Source: Phialocephala subalpina (lineage: Eukaryota; Ascomycota; Leotiomycetes; Helotiales; Mollisiaceae). From it: a stretch of 64,000 nucleotides of DNA. Within the stretch, counting starts at the first letter, position 1. The number at the start of each line of letters is the position of its first letter. The position numbers were made by a program, and so were the translations under genes. The notes under the pieces were generated by a model. It searched no databases. It worked only from the letters and a program-made list of their open reading frames with translations, and was not told the origin of the DNA. Positions 36,734 to 48,920 of the stretch are shown in pieces. The stretch is from contig FJOG01000025.1 of NCBI GenBank assembly GCA_900073065.1, positions 186,001 through 250,000 on the forward strand. The letters run 5' to 3'.

Positions 36734-37327
36734 TCAACTCTCTAATTCTTCTTCATCCCTTCTCTCTTGCTCTTCAATTTGCTTTTGACTCCTCAACTCA
36801 ACATTCAAAACCCACCTACAAACCTCAATCACCATCTCCTTCGCTCCCTCCTCACCCTCATCCCCAACAACTTCCTGACTACTCTCCCAAATCAACTCCT
36901 TGATCTTTCCTCCTTTGGCTTCTCCTTGCAGCTCAACCACAACCTCAAAAATTTTATTCCCCGTCCAACTCCTAAAGAAATGAACCCCTATCTCCTCATT
37001 CTCCTCTTCCGCAAACACAAACCACTTATCCTCCATCTGCTGCGGATCAAACCCCAACTCCAACCTCTTGATTTGAACCTGCGTCAAACTAATATCCCAA
37101 GGACTAGTGACAGGAGTGATAAATTCTTCCGTGTTCCAGTCTGAGCGCAGGGTACGACGAGTTGGTGGCTCGGAGTTTGGTTGTCCGTAAACGACGAAGT
37201 GGGTGAGTTCTTCGCGTTCTTGGTCTGTGAATGTTCTCGTAGCGGGTTCTTGGGGAGTGGAGTCTGTTTCTGGACTCTCGGAGCTGCGTGCTCTAGCCAT
37301 TTCTGTGGTGGTTGTGGGTTCGGACAT
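36734..37327 (-). CDS. Small protein of unknown function with a KWFVF / HFFRSWTG motif
   Basis: A single exon from an ATG at 37327 encodes 197 aa. Residues 1-35 are Ser/Thr/Pro-rich and probably disordered. The middle has TSPWDISLTQVQIKRLELGF, then MEDKWFVFAEEENEE and VHFFRSWTGNKIFEVVVEL. The C-terminus is an acidic coiled stretch (QKQIEEQERRDEEE). The paired motif EDKWF..x..HxxRSWTG is one I associate with short uncharacterised bacterial proteins, so a shared small domain is possible. No function can be assigned. It is convergent with the caleosin gene. Codon use and GC look like the neighbours, so there is no clear sign of recent transfer. Confidence 0.7.
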   Translation of the reverse strand: MSEPTTTTEMARARSSESPETDSTPQEPATRTFTDQEREELTHFVVYGQPNSEPPTRRTLRSDWNTEEFITPVTSPWDISLTQVQIKRLELGFDPQQMEDKWFVFAEEENEEIGVHFFRSWTGNKIFEVVVELQGEAKGGKIKELIWESSQEVVGDEGEEGAKEMVIEVCRWVLNVELRSQKQIEEQERRDEEELES

Positions 37328-38135
37328 GGCGAGGTGATGTTGTTGAGCTTATGAGGTGGATGTGTGGTAGACGCTTGAAGGATAGATAATGGAAAATGGA
37401 GAAGATTTGACATGGAAATGAATGTTTTTCAGCCCTACGGCGTGGTAAAATAGTCAGAGGTGACGCTTCATGCACGACATGCTTCATTGGACACTCGTCT
37501 CGACGGCCGAGGCTGAGCTATTCAGCTGGTGTCTTGACCAATAGCTATGAGTATGCATGCCGATGCCATGCATGGTACGGGATTGGAGCTATAAGAGGCA
37601 CTGAGCTCGTACTAATCTACAGCGGAGGAGAACAGCAAACGCACTTAGCGTGGCTACATAGAAGAGGTTGACGAGGAGAAATAGCAACTGAGAATAACAC
37701 TGATGGTCACGGAGGTACAACTAGTTAGAAAAACCTACTACTTCAACTTTGAAGCTTTTCGTCCCACAAACTATCCTGGGACGGAAACTCGACTTTCTGC
37801 CTGGAATCATTCGTCTCAAATCGCACAGCGCAGGAAAAGATACAAGAACACAGACAATATGTGCTCGAGTTCATTGATTCCACGTCCAAAGACGCAGGCG
37901 GTATCATCTTCCTTCCATAATCTCATGTCCACGCGGCGCCATTCTATAATACAATGTAGCAAGCAGACCGTGGTTTCGTGATCCATGATCTAATGCTCAA
38001 GACGGTTCGTGATCCCTCCGCTGAGCAAAGCCAGCTTATCTCATAATAACAACATTCGACATTCATCCTTGACGCCAAACACCGCCCGAGAGCGCCACCC
38101 CAATTTGCATCACGCCTGTACTGTTTGGTGGTTCA
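37328..38135. other. Intergenic region between the small protein and PSY2
   Basis: This holds the promoter of the small protein gene and the 3' flank of PSY2. The plus-strand frame 37703-37981 has no domain. Nothing else was seen. Confidence 0.4.
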
Positions 38136-41039
38136 TTAACTTCCGTTGTCGCCACCGCCTGGACTTTCGCCGCCAGTCTTGATTGCTGGAGAGATGCTGA
38201 TAGCAATTTTGTTCGTTTTGCCTCCAGATCCACCATTATGAGGGGAGCTGTTGAAGCTTTTCTTTCTTCTCAGCACGCTGCTCGTGTTCGATGCGGCAGA
38301 ACTGGTCGAGTTCCGGCGTTTTGGATGAGAAAGCTTGCTCATCTCGTCCTCATCCTCGTCTTCTCGTCGTCGCTTTTCGGAAAGCTTTTCGGGAGGGGTA
38401 AGCGTTGCCGCTGATAATATAGGTGTCATGGTGGTGGTTCCACTTGTCTTTTCCTTAGGGGGGGTATTCTCATCTGAACCTGTGGCCATCTCAACTTCCA
38501 TATTCTCGTTCTCTTCGTCTGATGGATAATCAACAAGTGGCTTCGAGAGAGGCGATGCACCATTGACTGATGCTCGACTTCCAGAGGCCTTTGCAGTCGC
38601 TTCATCCTCGTCATCCGATGTGTTGAAATATTCCTCCTCCCGCGTATCTAGATCCTTAACTCCAGAATCCCATCTACTACCCCTACCCGCTTCAGGTCTC
38701 TTCGGAGTATCGTCAGTATCCAAGAAGGACGACTCCAGACTCGGCGCAAATCCTTGGCTTTGGTCGTATCTCATGATGAAGTTACTGAAGATCTCCACGT
38801 ATGTGATCTCCTTCAACTTGTCACGGTAATTCTCAACAAGATGGCTGATAATATTCTTGATGTTTTCCTTCTTGATGAACTCGAAAAACTCAAGGCATGC
38901 AGAGTTCAAGAGGTTGTCCCGCGGCATCGTCTCAACAACGATGTTCAAGATTGGCTCGAAAAGCTTAGCCTGGGTCATCTGTTGATTGTAGAATTCGTCT
39001 TGCAAGCCAATCAGATTGCGGAAGAACTTCAATGCGGCTAAAATCAATTAGTTAGGACAAACGCATAAAACAGATAAATGCACTTACTCAGCTTCAAGTA
39101 CTTCTCTGGACTCGAGAGAAGTTGGGCGATTCGCTGACCTAATTTCTCCGAAAGGACGAAAAACTTGCTATGGTGCGTATGTTGACGGACGAAGAAGCAG
39201 AGAATTTCGATGAGATAGATGAATAGAGAGACTTGGTGGACGCTGAAATTCGTCATGTCTTCCCGATCCTTGAGGTCTACGAGAGGTTTGAATAATTTCT
39301 TCGCCGAATCATCGTAGAAATCCTTGACAAACTCAGCTTGTTGGGGGTCAGCCAGTGGTCGCATTCTTGCGAAGTCACCATTGGCCTTACCCATGCCTTC
39401 CATAGGCTGATTCTGTGGACCTGGATCCAAAAGCACCTTGATAGCATCTGCAATCTGGGCTTTAACTCCGAGGTCGGCTTCAACGAGTAGAAGATCGATG
39501 AGAGAATCCGTCAGAGGCGTTTGTTTCTCATTGAGTTGCCGGAAGATAGTCTGTCTGATCATCTGAGGATCATGATCGATCATAGAGACTAGGACATCTG
39601 TAGCTCCAACTCGAACCCCAACATCACTGTGACGCAATGCGAAGTTTATGACTGAAAGCAGACCATGACCCAGAAAGTTGTTGTACAGCTGTTGTCTAGC
39701 CGGTTGCTGCAGGTTCTTTGCAATTGCACAGCATTGCTGGATGAAAAGTACCGCTTCTTTCTTCCGATCCTGGTCTGTCTCGAGAGGACCAAAAACGCCG
39801 AACAGTTCCTTAAGGAAGGCAGGATTTGTTTGCAAATGCTGAACAATATCGACCTGGTTGAAGAATATCAAAGAATTAAGTACGGAGAAAGTAGGATCGT
39901 CCAGGATCCGGGCAAGCACGACGTCCTTGAGGTACTGCAATCGGTATGTTGAATGAATCTTCCTCCGGACGGATTCGTCATCAATATGGACCACCTCCTT
40001 GAATCTGCCCTCCTTCCCAAGCCAGTGTCGGTGATTGGCCTTATGACTAGGAAAGTCAGGGTCATATTCCAAAGCTCCCACCACTCCGAGGACTAGATCG
40101 TCGGTAACCGCGAGCTCAATAATAGCGGTATCATTGAGCAGGATCAAGGTCTTCATGATCATGCAAAGCTTATGCAGGCTTCCAAGATCTTCCATATCCT
40201 CGGCCATCTCCACCAGTGGTATCAACTTCTGTATGTAGTCTTCTGCGATAACGTACTTCGTTAATGCCTCTCGTCCCTGTCCTGTATTGTGTAGACTGCG
40301 CATTTGGACTTCGATTTCGGGAAGGGTTCCGAGACTTGGAGAGGGTAGAGATATTGGGTTATTGAAGGAATCGATGGCAATGTCGTCAGATAAGGCATCG
40401 TCTGTAAATAATTAGCATTGAAAACATGATATGGCAAGTTTGATGCTCGTACCTGGACCACCAATTGCAAGTAGCTGCTGCTGAACCTGGTTTACGAATT
40501 TCCTAAAAGCGTTATTAGCATACCGGCAGACTCCAACCCAGTATCTGGAGGTAGAAGAGCTTACCAAATAGCACCACAGCCCTCAGATTCTTGAAAACTC
40601 AAGGCCATATCAATGCCGGTCGAAGGCTCTGTCCATACAATGAGGGTATCTGGTGGCGCGTGTTAGCCTTGGTCTAGACACAACACTTTGAAGATATTAT
40701 GTACCTTGCTGCTTCTGGAAGCCATCTTCTTTTTGGATTCTGGTCTCTAACAGCATACGATCTGGCTGGTCCTCCGATTGTACAATAACTCGCGGTTCTT
40801 CCTGGCGGCTGTTGTCATTCTAGAGCGCGATTGAGTCAGCCAACAGAATCACCACCGACAATAGGCAATGCGCGATTCCAAGAACATGCGCGGCACCGTA
40901 GGATACTATGACATACAAAGAAGAACTGCGCGGTGCAGAAACCAGTCCCCCTATCGAACCAGTCATTGTTGCGCAACTCGTAGACCTTGACTCTCTTCTT
41001 GTCGTTTGGCGGATTTTGTGGCCCCGCTTGTGCCATCAT
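38136..41039 (-). CDS. PSY2: Protein phosphatase 4 regulatory subunit 3 (PSY2/SMEK)
   Basis: Six exons, 41039-40917, 40819-40705, 40649-40565, 40502-40453, 40401-39088 and 39037-38136 (introns 97, 55, 62, 51, 50 nt), give 862 aa; yeast Psy2 has 858. The N-terminal EVH1/PH-like domain starts KRVKVYELRNNDWFDRGTGF and recruits substrates. The long SMK-1/armadillo-like region includes LCMIMKTLILLNDTAIIEL and KYLKLTALKFFRNLIGLQDE across the last splice. The tail is acidic and Ser-rich with basic patches (KRRREDEDEDE, HPKRRNSTSS), likely nuclear-localisation and phosphorylation sites. The PP4 complex dephosphorylates gamma-H2AX and Rad53 in DNA-damage recovery. ATGs at 41039 and 41036 are adjacent; either may be used. 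Confidence 0.94.
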
Positions 41040-44000
41040 CAAAGGTTGTAGTTCCCCCTCTAGCTCCTCCTCCGTGGAGCTCAAGATATTCGGTGCGATG
41101 TTCAAGTGGTCCTGGAGAGAAAGGGACGTGGTGGTAAGTGACGCCACGATGGGATCTGCCTGACGGCAAGAGGACGGGTTTGGACGTGTTGGGAGCGCGC
41201 TCTCTCTGCAGAGCAATTATGACAGCCGAGGCGACATGTATCGACAAGCTCAGGTGCTTTTATTTCGCTCTGCTGCCGGACCCGTTGGTTGTTGATTTTG
41301 ATGTCTGGTCGTCGGTTCCCTCTGAAGAGTCGCGAAGCCCGCTAGGCCCTTAAGGTTAGCGCAAAAAACAGCTAACCTACGAAAACGAACGCGCAACAAA
41401 TGTGAGAGAGCCCGGGGAAGAATTATTGACAATCGTAGTATTCTCCAGCTAAGATGCTTCGAGTCCGAGGCTGAAAACTGGTCAATTCGACCTCCCGGTC
41501 GTCGTTTCCAAGAATGAGCAAAGTCACGTGCAAGTCCGTAATGGCAAGAGCTAAATATAAAGCGGCGACCCTATTGGACGATGGCGCCTTCTTCTCTCAA
41601 CCTGCGTCATAATCCGTATCTGAAACCCTTCCGACTTCTGAGCGTAATCGTGGACCCCGTTCTCGACTGGCTATATACTTTGACTTGGGATATACTTCAA
41701 CAACAAGACCCCAAAACTTAGGTGTTATCACGCCCAAGGACACTTCAAAGGACGAAAATTTTCGACTGGTTCATTACACGTGATTCTTCCTCCGCAACCA
41801 ATCTTCCTATTACGCCTCCGGACTCCGTGTGGTATTAAGTTTAGCTAGGACTTACCCCACCTCGCGGTATTAGAAGAAGCACGCACCAAAGTACCACACA
41901 ATCGAGGACATTCATGGGAACGTAACGGAAGGATATCACAGCAAGGACATCAAGTAGAAGGCACCCATGAGCCTTTGTTGGAGGCCACTAGGTCAAGTTC
42001 CAAGTTTCAATACCCCTCCAGTGTCGGGACAATCGCGCAGTGCTCTGTTCTATCGCTCAATCTGTACCTTGGAAGGCCGCATGTCAAAGTTCAGTCAACA
42101 CAGACCAACATGGTGCAAAGGTGAACCAGCTTTCGTTTGGAAATTTGTGACTTCCCAGGTCAACACTACAACTGTGGTCTACCTTACGAATTGCTCTTCT
42201 TCCGCAGACCCCGTGCTGAAGAATTGATGAAGCTATCTCCAGATTCCAGGAAGCAAGCTCGATGAGAAACGCCCAAGCTTCCTCCACGCTATCAGAGCCA
42301 TTATTAGACAGGGTTCATCGGACTACCACAGTATGTGCGGCTCCGAGACGCTCAACGACAAGGAATGTCGAAGCGGCAAATTAAGCTTACCCAGAGGAGC
42401 CGGCCTCCACCAAACACCCGAACGATTCGGAACATTTTGGTGGGGCAATGGGAGAATCGATGGTTTGATGATGATAGGCAAACCATTGGGAGCTTCGAAG
42501 CCTTTTATCCACGAGGTACAAGTTCGAAATGGTACTGTACTGTACTTTTGAGACTGAAATGTCCCCAAATCAAGCGGAACAATGAAATTATACGGTGGTT
42601 GACTGACGATGGGAAAGCCATCCTGCGCTCTTGACACTACGATACTTGGACATAGACACCAGCCTTCCACGATATGAAGCCTCGAATGGCCATTCTGGTT
42701 GTGTCGTTACGAGTTTACGTGTGCACAGTACCCACCCGTTGGCTCTGGAAGGTGATGATGCATGGAGGGAACAGGCGCAACAAAAGTGCAAAGGCTTGCT
42801 TCTTGAAGTCACCTTGCATCATTCGGGCTGCGATCGGATGGTTCTTTCCCAACACATGGGCTTGGGTCCCAAGGTGTGCAGCAAATCGCAGGAAAGGTCG
42901 TGTATCACAGGAATGCTGGCGAGGCATGAGGGCTTCGATCACACTGCATTGATTGCTAATTGCATCATCATTCGACAAGTCCCACTCGACAACTGCACAA
43001 GACCATGATGCAGCGACTGCAGGTCTAAGGAGGGACGTTTCCAAGCGGCGGGATCTTTGCGGCAGGTTCACTCGAAGACCCCTCCGATTTGACAGGCCTC
43101 CACCATAGATAATTCGGATATTTTCAACAGCAGATCCTACAAATCTAAAGCTCATATATGCGATCCACCTCTTTTAAGTCAATACCTTACTATACCTTAC
43201 CAGGAAACAGGTTGGATGTTGACGAGAGGAAGGTCGACTGCACCTCATGCTGGTAATCCCAAGCCTCAAATTTGAGGTGATCCGACTGGCGCATGGAACA
43301 TCCTTGTGTCATTGGGTCTTACAATATTAATTGCGCATCACTTACCGGTATTGTGGGGTAGACTTCACGCCATGCTCGGGGAAACCCCAGGTAGTGAGCC
43401 AGGGTCCAAATCGGTTCCGATCGGAACACATCCATCCATGTGATCCTGCCTGCCTGCTGCCTGCCTGCTGGTTGTGCATCCAGGAGAGTTCTGTTCTCGC
43501 CGTGGGAATGACGTAGAAAGCGTCCTGGAAAATCATCAACATTGAGTGTAGGCAGGAAGGTAGAATTCAGCCTTCTTCATTTCTTCGAGTCTCCAGGTCA
43601 TATTTACCAAAATTCTTTGACGGGAGCTTTCATCACACCCTTGGTATGTGGAAAGGCAACTACAGCAGGCCTCTCATCGGAACCTGATTTTAAAGGGGTG
43701 TGTCTGACGGGCATCCCCTGCCAGGGGAGAAACGCTGAGGATAGCACCGCAGCATTTGGCACCTGCCAAAAGAACAGCCAACGGGAGAATCCTGCGTAGA
43801 CAATTATCCTTGTTTTTGGTCCTTGCACTCTTCCCGTGCCTCAGTTCCCCAGATGCCTCTCTGGGGAAGCTGCGGGGTCAAGGCAAATACCCAGAATACT
43901 TTATTTAGTGGGCCTTTTCTCCCAGTTTACAATTGATCTCCTTCAGCACTGCCTCCCATTTAAACTCAAATTTCCCTTCTCTCGAATGACTTGGCTTGAC

Positions 44001-44119
44001 ACCATAGGTCATTACGAAGTCGACCGCCGTTCAAGATCGAATGCGCATTCCCCATCCGCAGCGGCACCGCTTTTATTCCTGCTGTCAACAGTGTTGAGTG
44101 TTCGGCAGAGACCATTGCC
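41040..44119. other. Gene-poor 3-kb interval
   Basis: The right part of this stretch precedes the membrane protein gene; the left 400 bp is the PSY2 promoter and leader. Open frames at 42335-42634 and 42631-43008 (plus) and 42715-43155 (minus) overlap each other and show no recognisable motif. A short CTGCCTG microsatellite-like tract is at about 43446-43470. No transposase, RNA gene or terminal repeats were seen. Confidence 0.4.
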
Positions 44120-45399
44120 ATGGCACCATTCAACATGGTCCATCCCAGGAATCGGCCGCTCAAGCGCGGCGGATCGAACCCACATGGGCGAGCGACTTTG
44201 AGCTTGAGTAACGTGATTCTGGAAGGTTGGAGCCAAGGGGTCCTCTGTGGAGGACTGTTGGTGCTAGTCCTGTTCACCATCGCGAACATGCGACGGCACG
44301 TTCTGTTGCATAAGCTGATTTTGCTCGAGGCAGGTTGCTTCCGCCTGTTGCACGCTTCGGGCAGTCGATTAATCGCGTCCAGCTCATTATTGCTCTTGGA
44401 CATGGCACATTTATCTTCTTTCCAGACCCAGTATACGGCTGGTGAGCTTCTAAGCCTTTCCTTCCACTCACACTGGACTCACACGCAAGCTAGGTACCTC
44501 AGCTGTACAGCAACATTGTTATACGTATCCTTCTTTGTCCATAACATAGTCTCTTGGATGAAGATAAAACGGTTCCTTCCGTCGTGGGGGAGTAAGTTAT
44601 TTATCAGCACGATATTTCTAGCGCTCCCGTACTGGATCTCGGAAACATTCTTCAATTTTGAATACTTTAACGATCTTGGCAACAATTCTTTTGTCCTCAC
44701 TCGTCCATGGGAGGCACCTATGAGGTTCGTGTCCCCGTCCTAATGTAGCTGGTGTACACAGGCCTGACTGTAAAAATAGAGATGGCTGGTGGATTTTTAC
44801 CACTTGCAGATTGATCTATGTCATCAAACGTACCTACAATATCCCTTTGATCAAACTGATCAGGGAAAGTCCGCGATTCGGGGTTTTAATCGTATCTATG
44901 TTGCTTTCCATCGCCTTCGTATTCATTGACATCGCCGTTACCATTCATCAGCTCAGCAAAGATGACGGGGTTAACCCTTTCTGGAAGGTATGGAAATCTT
45001 TTGATGGCAGTGTTCATGACCTGACTCATCAATAAACAGTTCTATGTTATTTTTAAATGTGCATCAGATGTCATTTTTCTGGACGATTTCAAGAAAGTTG
45101 TAGATTCTCTTCTCGAGGTGAGCATGGGGAGGTTAAATATTCCAGTCGATCATGGGCGCAATCGTTGCACGAACAAATGGCCAATGCAAACCCAATTTGC
45201 AGAGCGAATGCGAACTCCACAATCTCAAACCTCTAGAACTCCAGATAGAGGAGAGCCGCATCTGTACCGCCCGTTTGGTTTTCGCCGTGGTCGTGCAATG
45301 GAGCATGAGCTTGACCCAGTTCTCACGGCTCCTTTCCCTTACGCTAATTCTGAGAGTGAGAGTTCTCGTGGTGGTCTTGAATTGGAGAATAGGGCCTGA
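44120..45399 (+). CDS. Multi-pass fungal membrane protein of unknown function
   Basis: Five exons, 44120-44329, 44383-44441, 44494-44724, 44780-44987 and 45040-45399, give 355 aa. Intron 1 (44330-44382) appears to be a GC-AG intron (GAG|GCAGGT...TCCAG). Its removal restores LLHKLILLELIIALGHGTFI. The next joints give FFPDPVYGWYLSCTATLLYV, then APMRDGWWIFTTCRLIYVIK and NPFWKFYVIFKCASDVIFLD. About seven membrane helices are visible, and the cytosolic tail is polar and Ser-rich. I recall proteins with this W..Y.S.TA / PFWK..FVFKC pattern as a common but uncharacterised family in filamentous ascomycetes, sometimes near secondary-metabolite genes. No cluster enzymes are present here. Confidence 0.8.
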
Positions 45400-48300
45400 G
45401 TTCCCGTGGCTGCCACCGCGGATCAGCATCTATTTGAGATACACAATGAACCTAACTCTATGGCTCAACAGCAGCCCCAACCTCTGTAAATTCCCCCTCC
45501 TATAACCACTGCGAGAAATATTCTTAGTTAAACCAAACCTTTATCACATACTAGCTTTCTACTTCCCCCTCACCCTCCTCCCAAAAAAAGATTTTTGTCC
45601 CTCGTAACAACGGGGGATGCAGGTCTTATTTATGTACAGTTCAGGTAGATTTTCTACCTAATCGACTTCGCGGTTTGGTTTATCCCCATTGACTGCCTAG
45701 AGCTGCTGGCCAATTCTACTTCGTTCACTTACTGTAATCGCTGGCGCCGAAGCCCAGGCAAAGCAGTCCAACGGGTAGAAGGGGTAGAATAGGTGGCCAA
45801 GGATGCTCCCTCATAAACTACCACCAGTCCTAGTATCTAATTAGGTGCTGATTCGCTTGCGACTTTTAGCGCCAAAATACAACATCTGTAAAAGGGTCGC
45901 ATCCATCCCAAACTTGAGCTTCTGAGAGACAAAATCCACTCAAAGATACAACTCCCTCGAAATTTCGATTAGGTACTCTTCAAGTTGTAAGATTTCTTTA
46001 TCTTGTTGTGGCTGGCGCAGAGCGACTTGTTTAGCGCAGAATGTACGCTATGCGAAAATGATGCTAAAAGTCACTTCAGCACTTCATGGGATAACCGTGT
46101 AGTATTGGGAGTGTGTACAGCCCTTTTGACAAAAATTTAGGAGTTTCGAAATGCAGAAAGCTGATTAGATGCAGCGTTTCGGAGATGCCTGCTTACAGTA
46201 AGTCCTGATCTCCCCTAGGATTTATATACTCTTGAGAAATACCGCGTGTTCTGTCTTGAGTCCCAAGGAAGCATGAAAACATAGCGTAAGGGGATAATCA
46301 AACCAATCATAGCCTTGTTCTGACCACAAATGTGCCCACAAAATCTCCACAAAAGCCCATCCGAGTGACAATAGGCTGTACATAGTCGATCAAAAAAGCT
46401 AGGTTGCATGAGGATCGCGGCAAGTGCAATTGAAGCAGTCTATGTATTGATTGACTCTTTGGCAAGCTTGGACTTGTACCACTCGCCGAGGCTGACTGAT
46501 GATAAAGCCTCACAAGGGTAGGAAACTTTCGGATTGGTTCGCAGTTTTTCCGAATCTTGGACTGCGCCGTATTGCAGCGGTCAAGGAGAGATAAGACATC
46601 CGAGAGAAACATGCAACGCCGTGGCCAAAAAAAAAGGAACATTCTGCACAGAGGATTAAGACAGTAATCTCTGGTATCTGGTGGGACATTACGATGAATA
46701 TCAGTCAGTTCCTCACCACTGACGAAGATTGATTGAAGAATTCCCTACAGCGGGAGCGTTCATCCTATCTTTCGTTGTTGGACTTTTGACCTAAACAAAT
46801 GCAAGAAATATTTCCCGTGGATCAAGCGCTGCAGTGACAAGGGAGTGAGCGTCAAACTTGGTCGAGCCTCCGAGCCTGAGCATGCACAGAAAATCAATGG
46901 TGCCACGACTCCCGGATTTGACGGCATGTTGTCAGCAACGCACCATTCACAGTCTTGATTCAACGCCCATGTTTTATGATCTCTTTTGCTGAGACCTCGA
47001 TGCAGTAAGGTCTAATCTACGACCATGTCCTTGAGAAATTCTCCGTCAGCTCCTGAGACTACCGAAAGCCACATGGGCAATCGCAAACGAGAGGCGCGCC
47101 TGAAAAATACCTCTGTACATTTCATGATAGGCACTTCGAAACCGGTAGATATGGCAGCTGCAGGCTGTACAGGGGTATATTATAATAATTAGCGACTAGC
47201 GAGAGAGACACCGCATCTGTCTGAGAATGGGGGTCAACTCTAAATTTCGATGTTTGAAGCGCATGCCAAGGAATGATCGAGGATGTCATTGGAGAGGTGT
47301 TGTTGGCTCTTTCACCTCGAGCCGCGTCGCCGGCAAAACCCAGTGCGCTTGTTCATTCAAAAACCACCTATGCAGCGGCGGACGGCCCTCCAAGACAGCA
47401 CATATCGTATTGAGGCGAATTCGGTCCCATTGCTTACGATATGGAGCTTAAAATCTTACTGTGGACTCTTTCAAAGATGCCTGCAGCAATTGTTAGGGTT
47501 ATGTACAGAATCTTGAAAAATAGTGGAGAGGACGTTTAATATTGCCTCTTCCCTGGTGATGCCCCTGACGTGAAGCGTGGGATGAGAATCAAAGAGCGTG
47601 AGCGATTAGCGAGCGGCCGCCTACGATGTGTGACATCTCTGTCCTGATCCACCGCCATGGAAAGCATGAACAGCAGAAGTCGTATCAGCCTCCAATCGTT
47701 GGGACACGGCACGGATTATATCTCGACAAGCTTCTCACCGTTCTGCATGTACGACGTTCGCCATTCTTGCAGGCAGGACTGCTTCTTCGGGTGCGAGTCG
47801 TCCAATTCGGATTTAAATTTCCTGTCGCAGAGCAGATTCGAAGGCTTGCAGCAGCCCGTCAGCCTCCACGGCGCAATTCTCACTCGGTACCAGGCGAGGC
47901 CGAGCACCGTGGAGCACGATAAGAAGAAGCGTGGAAGACAGCCCACAAGGAACCAGGCGGCATGGGCAAGGCATGGCATTGTCCCACTGGCAGGGTTCAC
48001 TTCGTCTATTATTAAGCCCCCCCCTGATGGGCTCCACCATGATGTCGTTAGCGATGCGCTCAGAGACCCAGTCGTCCATACCAAGCCTTCAAGGGCAAGG
48101 TCCAACGGTACCATTCTATGCCTCTATGCCTCTTTAGGGCTGTTCAAGGCCGTCGTCCAAGGGGCTTCCGTGTTCCGTTGATTTTCTCACTGCTTGTCCT
48201 GCTTGTCCTGCTCCCGATCTGCCTCTTGGTCCCTCGCATCTTCAGCTGCTACGCTGATGCCCCACGCAGTGCGGCTGGCCCAGGGAAAAGGTACAACGCC

Positions 48301-48920
48301 TCGTATTCCTCTGATTTGATACACCTAAATGCATCCCAAGCCCCCCAAAACCTCACTTCGTTTTCATGCTCCGTTTCTCGTCGAAGATTCTCTCTTTTCT
48401 TCTTCATCCCCCCCCCTCTTCCCGATCTTCCGAAGTTCCATCCCACATACTTTATTCTTCACCTCCCGACTGTTGATGTCCCAGACAGGTGGTACGCCAA
48501 GATCCATTTACCCTAGCCATATCAGCCAGCCTATCTTGTCTATCGCCTCAAGTAAATCAATAGTCTGATCTACTTCCAAAATCGTCAACCAGTACCTAGA
48601 TTAGACCCAGACTAAAATATCCATCGGAGTCTTTCTTCGACCCATCAATTCTCACGTTCCAGCGTCCGAGTCTCCCGCTAACGTTGTCGGCCTGAACGTC
48701 GTCCTAGGCCTACGGCTGCTCGACCCGGTCTCGAGCTAAAAATTACCATCACTACTAAATACAAGCTAGAACCTCCTCTTGAGATCAGGCAAAAGCCTGT
48801 TCGACCTAAGAATAACGGACCTTCACCAACTTACTGCGTTACCGATACAATACCATCCATAAAAGTATCCGGTCCTTCCACCCATCTGGTCGTTCCAAGC
48901 GTTATCACCCAACCATCACG
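45400..48920. other. Gene-poor 3.5-kb interval
   Basis: No supported gene. Plus frames 47657-48181 and 48118-48516 overlap in different phases and lack motifs. The last kilobase is pyrimidine-rich (for example 48340-48440 with CCCCCCCC tracts and CTTCTTC runs), as in long leaders of regulated fungal genes, and probably serves the gene at 48921. Confidence 0.4.

Noticed and set aside
42335..43155. Possible gene on either strand
   Set aside because: Open frames of about 100-150 codons overlap on both strands with no motif or consistent splice structure.
43446..43470. CTGCCTG tract as a functional repeat
   Set aside because: It is short and imperfect; an ordinary microsatellite explains it.
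47657..48181. 174-codon plus-strand frame
   Set aside because: It starts at an ATG-less or weak context, overlaps other open frames in different phases and has no recognisable domain.
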